Assembly (NCBI RefSeq): GCF_000003815.2
Contig: NC_049988.1
Location: 4,679,492 to 4,743,491 of the forward strand
Length of the DNA: 64,000 nt
Source of the DNA: Branchiostoma floridae
Taxonomy: Eukaryota > Chordata > Leptocardii > Amphioxiformes > Branchiostomatidae
Direction: 5' to 3'
The position numbers and the translations under genes are program-made. Below, in pieces: positions 23,400 to 37,349 of this stretch (positions within the stretch are counted from its first letter, which is position 1; each line of letters opens with the position of its first letter). Below the pieces are notes generated by a model. The model had not been told where the DNA came from and did no database searches. It saw nothing but the letters and a program-made list of their open reading frames with translations.

Positions 23400-26300
23400 A
23401 CTTTACAACACTGTTACGTTTCACAGCTTCTTACGATTATTAGGTTTGACACCGCCATCTTGACGCATCTATCATCACTTTGCCGGTGTGGCGACTACCC
23501 TGGCTAGCTCTGGCGCGACTAGTCTAGAGACTGTGAAATAGCGAGCTCGTTATGGCATATTACACTAGATGTATATTAACACTGTCAATACGTGTGGCGT
23601 CGACGCATTGTTTGGCTTCAAGCCTAAAAGTCCTGGGTTGGAGTCTTCTGATATATTCCAACGTTGTGCCCTTGGGAAATGCACTTAGAATACGACTTTT
23701 GTCACTTCACTCAGGTGAAAATGAGTAGGTAGCTTCTGTAATTGAAGCCCCCCCTGATTGGAAGTCAAATTGACCTTGACCTTCGTCTTTCCAAGAACTA
23801 CATACCACATACCATCATATTTCATCCATAGCTTCTTGAGTTATGCTGTTTTGAGTCACAGGCACACAAAAACACAGACACACTCACTGAAGCAAATACC
23901 TCCTGTACTAAGGTAAATAAGCATACAGCAAAACTGGCATCATTTATGTAACATCATGTTTCAAATATTGAAATAGATCCACTAACACTAGAGCCTAGTT
24001 TATATGCTATAGAATTTTTTAAACGTCCAGTTTAACGCTTACAGACCCACGGACCAAATGTGATGCCTAGTTTTAATTAGTCTTGACGTTTGCGGCAAGG
24101 CTTTTTACGGTAGCTATAATACATTACTGCACTTTCTATGGAGTATGGCATAGTTGAAGACTCTGGTATTTCAACACAGCATAGTTTCAATACCTTCACA
24201 CCACGGTTTCTTCAGCAAATATTTTCCAGGGCAATGGTTTTGCCAATTTGGGGTTTTGTTCAGTTCTTTTCTTACGTTCCAAGTGTTGGAGCGCGACAAA
24301 TAGTTGTGGTGTGCTGATGACGTTAGCGGTTAGGCCACAGCAAGTAGATTTTATGGATGACATCCTCTGGAGACTGCAAAAATGATGTGAGAGGGCGAAG
24401 AAAAAAACAAGATGGATATAAAAAAAGATAAATTTCAAAATAGACATCACAAACGTTGTAACAAAAAACTGTAGCACAGCTAACAAGTCATGTATTCATG
24501 TCTTCAAGAAGCACAGCAGTGTAGTAAATGTTACACTAGTGTGGTAGATTAATATTTCTATAAATTTGTAATTACAGTTATAGCTTCCATATTGGTGCCA
24601 CTTTTACAACTATCCATTCTTGAACAAGTTGAACTCTTAATTCCAACACAAAAATTGGACTCACCCAAATTTTCGACTGAACAGCACCAGTCTTTGTCAA
24701 GGAATGAACAATCCACTGTTGCCATGACGTCACGTTATGTAGATAGAACACGTGACTCATTGAGCAGTGGATCATAGGTTGCAGGAAGTCTATGGCGGCC
24801 GGCGACTCTGTTCAAGTTATAACTATCCAACCAATTTCGCTTCTAGAACTACTGTCATGGCTACTTAAGCTAATGTCACTTCTACAAGTACAATCATTAA
24901 GCTACTACACAATCCATTGGTCTATATAGCGTCCGGGAAAATATGCATATAGCGTTCGGGAATCTATGGGTATTTAACGGCTAAGTGTGAAGAAATGCAC
25001 GAGCCTTACACACGTACTGGACACAAGAGTGGTTCGTTTCCGGGCATTTATGGGTGTGCTTATTCCCGGACCGGCTGTGTGCCCTGTTTGACACGTCCCA
25101 TAAATCTTTAAAAAATGTAGAGTCTTCGAGAGACTCGGCTTTTCATGCAGTGTATGTTGGTACTTCATGTTGACCATCCCAAGGTTCAAGGAAGAAAATT
25201 TTTGTTTATTTCTGAAATCAGCAAGAAAAGAATTAGCGCGCTGATGTTTAGTCTGATTAAATCTCGCTTATAGCAGCCCGCCAAACATCCGCCGGCCCGA
25301 GGGGCCAGTTACGGCCCTGGACAGCGGAGTTTGTGTTACACAGACTAGTTGATGTCATCCATAAACTTTATTTGGTGTGGCCTTAAGAGTGAAAAACTTT
25401 ACCCTGCGAGTGACGTTTTGAGAGGGAAATAGCAGGGCACGTGGGCGGACAGAGGTCGCCCCGGTGTGACGTCTCCCGAGGCGCCTAGGTAGAGACATGA
25501 GACACCTGCTTTCGACTGACACATGGAGGAACGACTCGTACGGGGTGACAGAACAGTTACAGTACTGTAAATGCAGTTAAGTTCGCGGGGATTTATTTCG
25601 CGGCAGCTGGAAAAAGGACTTTTCGCGGTGGTTTTAAGTTCGCCGGAGCGCCATGCACTGCGGTCTCTAACTGCTATGGAAAAATGTTCGCGGTGGTTTA
25701 AGTTCGCGGTGAAGCGGCCACCGCGAAAACCGTGAACATTAAACCACCGCGAAAGTTTCCGCATTTACAGTATTTACGAGAAATACATGTAATCCTATGG
25801 GAGAGCGGAGGAAGCAAATGTGTCAATGGAAAAGAGCTGTTTGAAGAGGCCACCAAACTCCATCCAATTTTCCCCAAGCTTACTGGTAAAAAGAAAACAA
25901 TCCTTCTTCTAACATCACAAAACCCACACTTAATAGAAAAGTTGGGATCTTTCAGCTTTCACTGTTTCCGAAAAAAATGTCGAACCCAATGACCCGAGAT
26001 CTAGAGTTAGCTTTTAGAGTTATGCAGACTTTTGTATATTGCTTGCACTGTATGTGCCCTTCCATGTTATCTGCAATTAGCCCACGGGCAAGAATTTATT
26101 TGCAATAAACTATTTGTACTATTATCTCAAGAATTAAAACTGCACAGAAGTGTATAACTACAACCGGTACCTTTTCAAGTACATTTACGCATTGCTTTAT
26201 GCCCATAATGCTATTGGGGACGGGGGACGCGGATGAATACTGTGTTTTGCAGCTATAACAGCGAACCGGCGGTGGCGCTGTACATGCGCATTCCCAGAAG

Positions 26301-29300
26301 TGGGTCAAAGGTAGTTGAAAGTCGGTACCGGCCCCCGTCTTTGTTTTGGCTGTATCCAATTCTTTGTATTTCTAGTTTTAAGCAGTCTAGTATTAGTAAA
26401 TATAAAACCTGTTACTGAAAAAAAGAGGGCTTGTAGACAAAGGATTCTAAAATGAGTTGAATTTATATACTATGTAATCCTCTCACATATCTAACATCTA
26501 CATGTAGAACAGGCTAATAACCCAGACACTAACAAAATCGGAAGGTAATTTCAAATCCCCTAGCTACTAGCAAAGGACGACCAAACAATCACGGCTTGAA
26601 TCTGAGGTTACAACTCTAAGCTTATCTTCATCTTGAACCGGCGCCAAAATTTGTGCGATTGAGAAACACACGCGACAAATTAAAGGTCGAGAAAGAAAGT
26701 CTATTTTTGGTAGCAGGTTCCTTCAGAAAAAGGGGTATACAAAGGTGGGGCTAGTCTTCCCGTTTTCTAAGAACTCGGTTTGAATCCGAGACGTCTTGTC
26801 CCTTGATTCGTTGTGTATCCTGTAAGAAGGACGAGTAATCGTGTGTGTATACAAGACGATCGTCCATGTCCGTATGTGGCATCTTTGAGCTGTGACTTAA
26901 GCCAGTGTTTGTCCGGTGTTGGGTTTTGTCTTAGACGAACCAGGAAGTCGTCACATCACAGGATTTGCGTCTTAAACACTCGTGTCACTTATGTCGTGCG
27001 ACGGATTCTGGACGACAAGAAAAGGATTAAGTCGGGCAAAATACAGATGTCTGTGACGGAAAAGGATACATTCTGGTTCTGTCATATCCTTTCGGAAAAT
27101 TGTAGGACAAAAAGGCGTAGGACGTCGTACGATACAAGTCAAAATCGTCGTAGGTTGTCGTACGATTCCCGCCACAATCGTCATAGGTTGTCTTACGTTT
27201 CAAGTAAGAATCTTCGTAGGTTGTCGTACGATTCACGCCATGTTTGCCGTAGGTTGTCGTACGACCACGTCACAATCGTCATACGTTGTCGTACGACTCA
27301 CGTCGTAATCGTAGTAGGTCGTCATACTATTCATGCCACAATCGTCGTAGGCTGTCGTACGATTAACGTCGTGTTCGTTGTAAGTCGTCGTACGAGTTTT
27401 ATACCATATAACTTTCAACTAGGCTCTGACAAAACCAACCGCCGACAAGGATCTGATTTTGCATTTTCCCGTAACAAGACATGACAATTAGGAGTGCCCT
27501 CTAGTTGCGATCGTACGGCAATGGTACGACGCACGTTATCGAGCCATTAAAGCGAATTACACCTTATATACGACTATATTGAGGGACTATTTTTCTTGTT
27601 TGTCAGAAGTGTGGGGGTAACGGTAGTACCTAATACCACGGAAAGCCAAGGTTTCCCACTCACAGGATGTAAGACTAGTACTCCTCCGTCTGAAACCACG
27701 GCAAGTGTAATCCAATTATCCCAGGAAGCTCTGCCCTATTAATAGCTACTGTAGAAATGAAAACAGGTCGGGAAGTGCGGAAACTTTCAGACAGCAAAGT
27801 GTTGTGATTCCAATCTTACGTTTCTGCATATCTGGTACGTTTTGTACTTAACTCCAAAATTGTCTTTCCTCTCTGGGTTTCTTATTCTTTGTTTTAAGAA
27901 TACCATTTGCTGTTCGTCCTGTTTCTATTTTTGACTTAGCCTTTCTTTCTTCCTCTTTTTTTCTTTCTTTCGGTCTTTTTATGTCTTTCTTATTTTCTTT
28001 GATCTCTTCCTTCTTGATAAATATCTGGTCTTTCTTTTTTTTCTTCCTTTTTTTTTCCTTTCTGTCTACCTTGACCTTTCTTGAGAAATCTCCGGTCCTT
28101 CTTTAAAGCTTTCCTTTTTCGTTTTGTTTTCTTCATTCATCTCTTCTTTCTTTAGAAATCTTTCTTTCTCTCGTTTTTTTCGCTCTCATCTTTCTGTTTC
28201 TCTCTCTCTCTATCTCTCTCTCTCTATCTCTCTCTCCCTCCCTCTCTCTCTCTCTCTCTCTCTGTTGCTTTGTGGAAGGATTCAATGCCTTTATCCAATG
28301 ACAGGAATATCATGTTAGACCTAATCATGCAATTTGCAAAGTAAATCTACCTATTTGTTTCCAGCGACCTCTGTGCCAACTTGAGACTTGAACTTTAATC
28401 GAACAAGTCAACCCCGCTGTTAGGGACAGGAAATGGCTTAGCCCTTCTAAGTATAGAACAGAATAGCTTTGCGTAATGGATTCTCAGAAAACGGTGCCAT
28501 TCGGTAAGACTTACGCAGACCAGTAGCCTGGTTGTCAGACTGTCTGGTAACAGGTTGTTTCGCAACAATGCCAGTTCGCAACAGCCAGTTCGCAACACGG
28601 CAAGTCTTTTCGCAACAAGGTATAGGTCTTTTCGCAACAATGTACAAGTCGTTTCGCAACATTTGAATGTTAGTAGTATTAGAAATCGTATTCTTAACGT
28701 AAAAATCTTTACTGGGTGTTGCGAAAAGACTTGCCTTGTTGCGAACTGGCTGTTGCGCACTGGCATTGTTCCGAAACAACCTGTAACCTCTAGGACCTAC
28801 ACAGGCCAGCTCTTCGGCTCTTGGGCCAACATACTCCGAAAAAAAATTAGACTGAGTCCCGATAAGTTAATTATTATGGAGCTACATTGAATCACGTCAA
28901 AGTCCATCTCACACCAAATGGTGCATCTGGCGGCGCCCATCTCCCTTTCTGTGGTCACACAGCTTTGTGCGCTCACTACAACAGGGGGCTAGTCCACTGG
29001 TAGTGGTCTGTGACTTTAACTACAGACAATGCTGAGTGCTAAGCAGAGAAAACAGGGTGTACAATTTTGCAAGCCTTAGTCATCAGTCAGCCCGTCATCG
29101 AACTCACGAACTTCCAACTTGAAGCCGAACACTCTTAAGGACAACAAAACTTCAAAATTCAAAATTCAGCTTCGTTATCGATGGAATTTGTTGAGTGAAT
29201 CCGAACACCTGAAAATGAAGAAGCAAGTGTGTGTTCCTTTTTCTTTATCAGGTCACTGACCGCAGGAGTGTAAGTCTATGTTTATCCAGTGCCAGTAGGA

Positions 29301-32300
29301 TAGATCCCACGTGAGGTGGCTATGCTGAGACTAAATTGTGACAATGTTAGACTATAGTACGCGGGAATAAATTATAATGAACTGCTGTTTTAGAACAGTC
29401 AGCGACGTATACACCACCTATTTGTGTGTTGGAAATAATGTTTGTTTTCCCTTAAAAAATTCAAACAAATAGATTTAAATCATAGAAAGGAACGCAGTAG
29501 TTCCCGTGTGTTAAGACTGATTAGGCAAGGAAAAACACAGGTAATCCTATGACAAATAATACCCAGTCCTATTCATAACACTAGGGACTTGTGCTGTGGT
29601 ACTTCAAGTAAATGATTTGTGGACTCAAAGTCTAAAAATTTTAGGACTTAAATTTTAACGTTAGGTGGTACCTGGTCGTATTTCAAGACTACGAAATTAA
29701 GATACACACACATATACTATTTCACTCATACAAACTCAAACACACACACACACACACACACACACAGACGGACACACAGACAGATGCATATGCACACACA
29801 CACACACACACACACGCAAACACACAGACAGACACGCGAACACACACACATAGACAGAGACGACACACACACGTACATATTCAAATAAACCAAAACTAAA
29901 GCAAACAAACAAACACACACACAAGCGCGCGCGGCAACAAACAAACAACCACACAGGAGAGACACACAGACACACACACAGACACACACACACACAGACA
30001 CACACACACACAGACACACACACACACAGACACACACACACGCACTTCTTGGAGATATCTCCCATCCCATTCAGACATGACTACTCTAATCTGTATACAT
30101 TTCACTCTCTCTTCTCATATCCGGTGTTTGTACATGTGATTACGTCTGTTGGCGGGAGCTTTGCTATGTGACCTTTGTTCATATAAGGTTCGTAGCAGTA
30201 CAAAAACTTTCTCTCGTTTCTAATTGGTCCAGATAAACTTCGTAATATTGATGACATGCACGTGTGCCTAGACTCTGACTTTTTCGGGGTATCTGTCGCC
30301 TGTACTTTTTCTGGGTACCTGTCGCCTGTACTTTTTCTGGGTATATCTGTCGCCTGTACTTTTTCTGGGTATATCTGTCGCCTGTACTTTTTCTGGGTAT
30401 CTGTCGCCTGTACTTTTTCTGGGTACCTGTCGCCTGTACTTTTTCTGGGTATATCTGTCGCCTGTATTTTTTCTGGGTATCTGTCGCCTGTACTTTTTCG
30501 GGGTATCTGTCGCCTGTACTTTTTCTGGGTATATCTGTTGCTTGTATTTTTTCTGGGTATCTGTCGCCTGTACTAATTTAATTTTCTGGGTATCTGTCGC
30601 CTGTACTTTTTCGGGGTATCTGTCGCCTGTACTTTTTCTGGGTATATCTGTCGCCTGTATTTTTTCTGGGTATCTGACGCCTGTACTAATTTAATTTTCT
30701 GGGTATCTGTCGCCTGTACTTTTTCTGGGTATCTGTCGCCTGTACTTTTTCTGGGTATATCTGTTGCTTGTATTTTTTCTGGGTATCTGTCGCCTGTACT
30801 AATTTAATTTTCTGGGTATCTGTCGCCTGTACTTTTTCTGGGTATATCTGTCGCCTGTATTTTTTCTGGGTATCTGTCGCCTGTACTAATTTAATTTTCT
30901 GGGTATCTGTCGCCTGTACTTTTTCTGGGTATCTGTCGCCTGTACTTTTTCTGGGTATATCTGTCGCCTGTACTTTACCTGGGTATTTGTCGCCTGTACT
31001 TTTTCTGGGTATCTGTCGCCTGTACTTTTTCTGGATGTATCTGTCGCCTGTACTTTTTCTGGGTATCTGTCGCCTGTTTGTTCCAAGTTTCACTAGGTAT
31101 TTGAAAATGAGCTCTAATCGCCTGAAATTGTATCTTTTTCCTACGGCCATGTTGATTTGATTATATGGATGACATCATTTGGGAACCCTAAAGCTGATGC
31201 GAGCGTGCGAATAAAAAAAAAGTTTGAAAAAAAATGTTGCTTTCAGAAAGGTTTAACAAGTGACGTAACACACAGAGCATTAACAGAATATTTGCCATTT
31301 TTGTTCTTGGAAATCTTCTATGACTTTGGTATATTGACTTTGGCATTCAATGGCATTTATATTCGTTACAGGCCCAGTAACCCTTACGAAGCCAAATGTA
31401 TTCTTTACACCAGGAAGTTACAACAACAAGATGTGCTCGATTCTCTACAAAAAAAACTCAACATGCCTCCCTTACAATGGACATGTCGCAATTAGATGGT
31501 CCGACCAAATCGCGATAAAAATCGTAAATCAGATAATCATGGGTGCAAATTGGTGAAAAATGGTACGATTTATACACTTTTTAATATCTCAAATATGTTG
31601 CAAAAATATCATAAGTGAATATATACTAATCGCTGCAAATCTGTGTATAATTGGAGCATGGTTCGATGGAAAATCGTTTTATGGCTTCACTGGAAGGATG
31701 TTTATTCTACCCCCTAACACGTGTAAAGGCTTTACTGTTCCAAAACCAACATAAGAAGTAAAGCCCCCCTCCCACCGCCCCCCTCCCCACCCCGTTTGTG
31801 GTCTGTAAGTGTATGTTCTACCCGCCCATCTCCGGTCAGTGGTGTGAATCAGCAATCTTCAAATAATCTGCTGTTGACACAGCTAAGAGAACATGAAAGG
31901 GGGTGTGTGCGAGGCTTCAATAACGTGTTGACACGAACAAACAAGACTAGACACACGGGAGTTCGTCTGTGTTAGGGAATTACGGCCAGACAACAGGGTG
32001 ACATCGTTTGGGACGTAACCGAAGTTTTCAGGTCCCCCGGACCGTGGTACTACGGATTAGGCCCGGCAAATACAGCACCATGTTTGTCCTGCATGCAACT
32101 AGAGCATCGTTTGCGTCGTAAAGTCCTTTTTTCACTTCTGAGCAAGTTTTTCAAACCACATTCATACAAGAATAATTACTATAACCAGGATTCATTTGGG
32201 GGAAAATACAGCCACAAAAATTAATGGTATAATGTAACAGCTCGGTGATATCTGTAAACCTGTATAAAGAAATAGTGGAACATTTCAACTCCTTTGAAAA

Positions 32301-35300
32301 ATCTAATACTTTTCGTCCTCTTGGAGTAGTGCAAGTGCCGTGCAAAATCCAACTATTTTGTTACGAAGAATCTTGCTTCCTTGTAGGTGCTTGTTTCTGT
32401 CATAGCCGGCAGCTTCCAAAAATTCAGGGCAGATACCACACTTAGACTTGTCCATAGGAAAGCATGTTAAAATTCACCGAAACAATACTTCATAAAAGTA
32501 CTAACACCAATCTTAATCTTAAAAATCGTTCTCCACCAGAAATTCACAATGGTCTTCTTTATAACCATTGAATGAAAATAGCGGGTCAACTAGCTCAAAC
32601 TCCGAGGAAAGCTCGCTTGTCGTAGAAACATCACCTCTGTTGCTTTGAAAGCCCCAGCTCCCCCCTCCCCTCCCAATTTCTCCTTATTCAACCGAAGGAC
32701 CTTAAACTTAAAATCCTTCCGCACGTCAACTAAACTGATGGATTGTGACCAAAAATGGAAAGTTTACACCCTACATGTTCCTTTTGACGTTAACTGCAAA
32801 CGGCGAATATTAGCATTGCCGCGAACGTACACACACTGATACACGGTGTAACACACACTGATACACGGTGTGTGCAATACTGCAGTTCGACTAGTAAACG
32901 ATAGGTGACGTGAAACAACGAATTGCTTTTAATAGGCATCTTGAACAGGTAAGGGCCGAGTGAAGAATACAGCCGGTGTTCTGTCCTTCTAACGCACCAG
33001 TGACGAAGACATGGTCGCTTAAACACGGCTCTGAAACCGATACTTTTGATGCTGGCACCAGCGCTCTCGCCATACTTAACTGTGACATCACAGGTCACTG
33101 AGAAATAACCCTTTCAAAAAGCCGCACGTACTTAAACATCTCCAAACACTGAGAGGCTGTGTACCTACTACCTGTACCTGTACGGCCTACGTCACATTTC
33201 CAAGCCGAGGCCCGGCCGGGCAGCTTTTGGGAACAAAAGTATGATGTTAAAGACACCAAACTACAGACAGTTAATAGAGTTTTTCATCAATCAGTGACTG
33301 TTATTAAAACATTTAAAAGTAAGCAAACGTACCTCCAAATTTTCGATGGCTATCTAGTCCATCTTGCTCACGGAGTGACCTAGCTCTCGCGAGAGTTGCG
33401 AGAACTAGGTCAAGACTTGCGTCAACATACGTGACTGATAAATCTCTTCAACAAAGTACAGACGTTTTAGAGAACAGTCGTTGGAGGCTGTGTATCTACT
33501 ACCTGTATGTGTAATGCCTACGTCACATTTCCAAACCGGGGCCCGGCCGGGCAGCTTTTGGGAACGTATGATATAAAAGACACAAAACTACACAAGACGT
33601 AAAGAGAATATATGGTCGTATGCATTATTTGCGTATACTTTTACGTGTATTGTTTATTTCTGCTGTTTGGAAATGTGACGTTAGCCTAAAACTGTTTAAA
33701 TGGGTAAGATTGAACAAAGTATCTGATAAAGAAGCAACTACAATATGATCAACAACCAGTATATTGCAAGTAGGTAATTTTATCATCATGAAACGACAAT
33801 ATATATTATTTGGTACTTAGGTCATTTATGTGACAAATCAGACGAGTTTTATTGATATTTCATACATTGTACTATATAATTCATTGCTATGAAATATTAA
33901 AAGTAGTTTAAGATTGCGAGGACCGAAAAACAAAAAGTTGTTATAGAAATCAAAAATCTAAAACATCCTTTATTATTTGAAAATTGTTTTAAAACCAGAT
34001 GAAGTTTGCTGTCTGCGCTGTATTGGTATTCTGTGTATTGGATGTTTTGTGTTATACAAATAACGGTAAAATGTGAACAATGCTACCTTGTAGCGGTACT
34101 TCTTTGAATTACTCTGTTTTAAGGGAACTACAGTTCACTACACTTATACCTACGCTCTATGAAGTGTGTGGATTGCTACGGGATTTTCAAACTATACACA
34201 AAGTTTGACAAGAGTCATACTAAACTACGGTTGGAATTTTTTAAACAATCAAACTGTAAACAATTTCAACAGAGCGCATTGTCACTTTAAAACTACCATT
34301 CTTTGTCATTGTGTAGAAGAATCCCATTCGCAAAATCTCCTTATTGAAAAAGAAACACATGGTTCTTTCTTACACTAAATCCATTGTCAGCAAAAGAAGG
34401 TTGACGTTTGTGAGAAAATTTGTTTGAAGTATTCCGACAAATGTTTATAAAGTAGAGTTAGTCTCTGTATCTGTGCTATGTTCCTGGTAATGTGACGAGC
34501 TGCTACATTTGTCAAGGATATGGCACGTGTAGATGCTATTATCTTCGTGTATACATGTAAGCTATTACGTCCGCGTCTCTGTCTTTCTATCACTAACTGT
34601 GTCTTCATTATTGTAAGCTTTGTCAAGCATAACTCAAGAAGTTGTGAATGCATTGCGGTTATAATAATTGGTGGGTGCCAGTACAGAAAATTCAGGTCCA
34701 GGTCCGGTTCAGGTCCAGAGGATCAGGTCCAGGTCCGGACCTGAACCTGAACCTCTGAATTGTTTGTAAAAACTCGTTAATAGGTAAATACTCAACACAA
34801 TGGTCTAATTTGCTGCAAAGGAATATATATATTGCGGAGTATCCGACTTACACTGGCGTTTTGAATATCCTACGTTTGACAGAAGAAATTTGGTACAAAA
34901 TGACTATAAAGTCTACCCTGAAACCCACATGTCCCTTCGCTAATGAAAAAGGCGAGCTAATCAAATTTTACCAAACTTCTAAAGCTTAGACCCTTCCTGT
35001 TCCCTTTAGAACAAAAAGGTGTGCCATTTGCTGACAATAGCCTCCTTCAAGATCTGCTTAAGAAATCTACTAGCCCTGCCCTACCACTTACCACATATAC
35101 GTCCCTTGTGTTGCAATATGGATCCCGATTGTTTATTTGATCTTCAAGGAATATCCGGCTTCGTCTTGAGCTGTCATAACATATACATGATCAAATACCC
35201 CTTCCGCGGGACAATGCTGTCATAATAACATAGCCCTGAGCTGGGAACATGGCACCAGTTAATAAACACAAAACGTAGCTTTCACGGCTTATGCTTTGCA

Positions 35301-37260
35301 AATATGCAGGCGTGAGGCTGAAGCTTGGGCACAACCCGCCGTACGTGCAATTTGTCCGTACGTTGTTGTTTTTTTTAGTCCACGTCCGCCACGTATCTCT
35401 GAAAACGTTCAGGCTGTACAGGGTAGGCGCGTACTGGCACGTACGGGGGGCGAATCCGCAGCCCGATGGTACACAAAGTTTTGCCTGCACTTAAAGTCCT
35501 ACGGCGTGTCTGCGTGCTCCAAAATCCGTCGAATTCCCTACGAGTTCGTACGGAGGCAGTACGTACCACTTACGGATCCCAAAAGCTTGTCCACGTTTGC
35601 GTACGTAGACCGCACGTATTTGCACGTACGGCGGGTGCCCTTAGCGTGAAGGTGGTATCTCACTACTCTTGGGGCACCATCAGTGCGTCACTGCGGGGTT
35701 CGAAGAATTACTCAACAAATTTCAGAGATAAAGAACGATTCTTTTACGTATTGTGTATTTTGTAGTCTTCTAGGCAATATCAAAATTACAAAAAAAATCG
35801 GCGAAAATAGCGCAACAGTGCCACAGTGAACGAACTCTGCAATGCCGCACTGGAGCCCCAAATGCAGTGAGATACCACCTTTACTTATTTCCTTCACACC
35901 AAATGATGAGAAAGTTGGGGAGGGGGCGTGCCATGAAGTTTTTCGGAAGAAGACTTCGCGATAAAAAAAAAAGGTTACTCCTATTAACAAATCCACTTTT
36001 TTCAGAAGATGGCGTCGTCCAATCATTCATGTCAACCTTATTTAGTGTAGTTGGCCCACGTTTCAGGTCACGTGACCTAGTGAATCAGTGGGTCATATAT
36101 CCTGAAGATCGCCGCAGAGACGATTACATGTTAAGTAGGTTAAACTTTGATGCGTTTAGACTATGCAGGTGCTGAAAAATATCATGAAACAACTTTGGTA
36201 GTCTTGAATACATAGATCGTGACTCTTGATATTTTTTTTCAACAGGAGACAGAGAATGTCTGACACTCTCGCTGAAGAACAGATGTCGAAACGCTCTACA
36301 ACGGAACCTCCGGAGACGCAACTTCGCCCGTCGGTGCGAGATCAACTTCCTCCCGAAGGTTCGCCTCGTCAACGACCCGGAGAAAAAGCAGCAACTCCGC
36401 TGCATGGACCGCATCGACGGTTTCTCGCCGTGCCCGTACCAGCCCGAAAACGTTCGGTACGAAATTCCGCGCTGCGAACTCACGGAGAACACGAGAAGAT
36501 GTGAGAAGTTCCGAAAAGGGGAGGGAGCGTTGAGAGGGTTTTGCCGCCCGTGGGAGACGTGCGACCGTGCCGTGATCGTGGGTAGCGGGTGGAACCCTCA
36601 GGTCGGCCGGGACCAGCAGAGGGAAGCCGCCGTGAAGGCTTGGTACGGGATGCTGAGGCGGTACGGATTCAAACGGAGCAGTATCACCACGTTCTACGGC
36701 AGTGATGGGGGTATTGACCGTAAGTTCCTTTTTCTACTTGCTTCTTTGTTGTCTTTATTCTTTTAGACATACAATATAGGGTTAATGACCCGTCCTTTGG
36801 TTTATATGGTGCCATGATTCATTGCCGGTTCCTATAACCACCAAATAAAGCGACCGAATCCGCGTAGTGGACGAGGTCGTTTGTGAGGATTCCTCCACTC
36901 CAATGGTACAATACCCTGAGAACGAGACGTATACCCCGGATGCGGGTAGTATATGGATTGCTAATGACCTGGGTTAGGGGAAATGGAGCCTTTGATTCGT
37001 CGACGTCGTAAATGATATACTACTGGAACCATCAGTTTAGAACCATCAGTTTGGTTTGGTTAAGACTGGTATCATTTACTAGATGATGCATCCATCGAAA
37101 TGGATTTCTCCCAACTTTATCTGTACCTCATACATGTCCTAGGTGGCAATTACAAATAGCTATGAAAATCTTATTTCTTTTCATTTAAATTCATCAGGTT
37201 TTGAAGAGAGCAAAATCACAAAGTCTTAGGGCACCTCAAAACGGTTCCAATCAACCATGT

Positions 37261-37349
<89 letters not shown>

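Noticed and set aside
26813-27484. A 223-aa repeat protein
   Set aside because: The open frame follows from the 33-bp repeat; a 32-bp unit disrupts the amino-acid periodicity and the opposite strand is equally open.
28395-28890. Overlapping 110-123-codon frames on both strands
   Set aside because: They read through the long inverted repeat of the MITE at 28551-28783.
30283-31150. Protein-coding repeats on both strands
   Set aside because: Frames remain open only because the short unit lacks stops; unit lengths of 26 and 28 shift the frame and no splice or start context exists.
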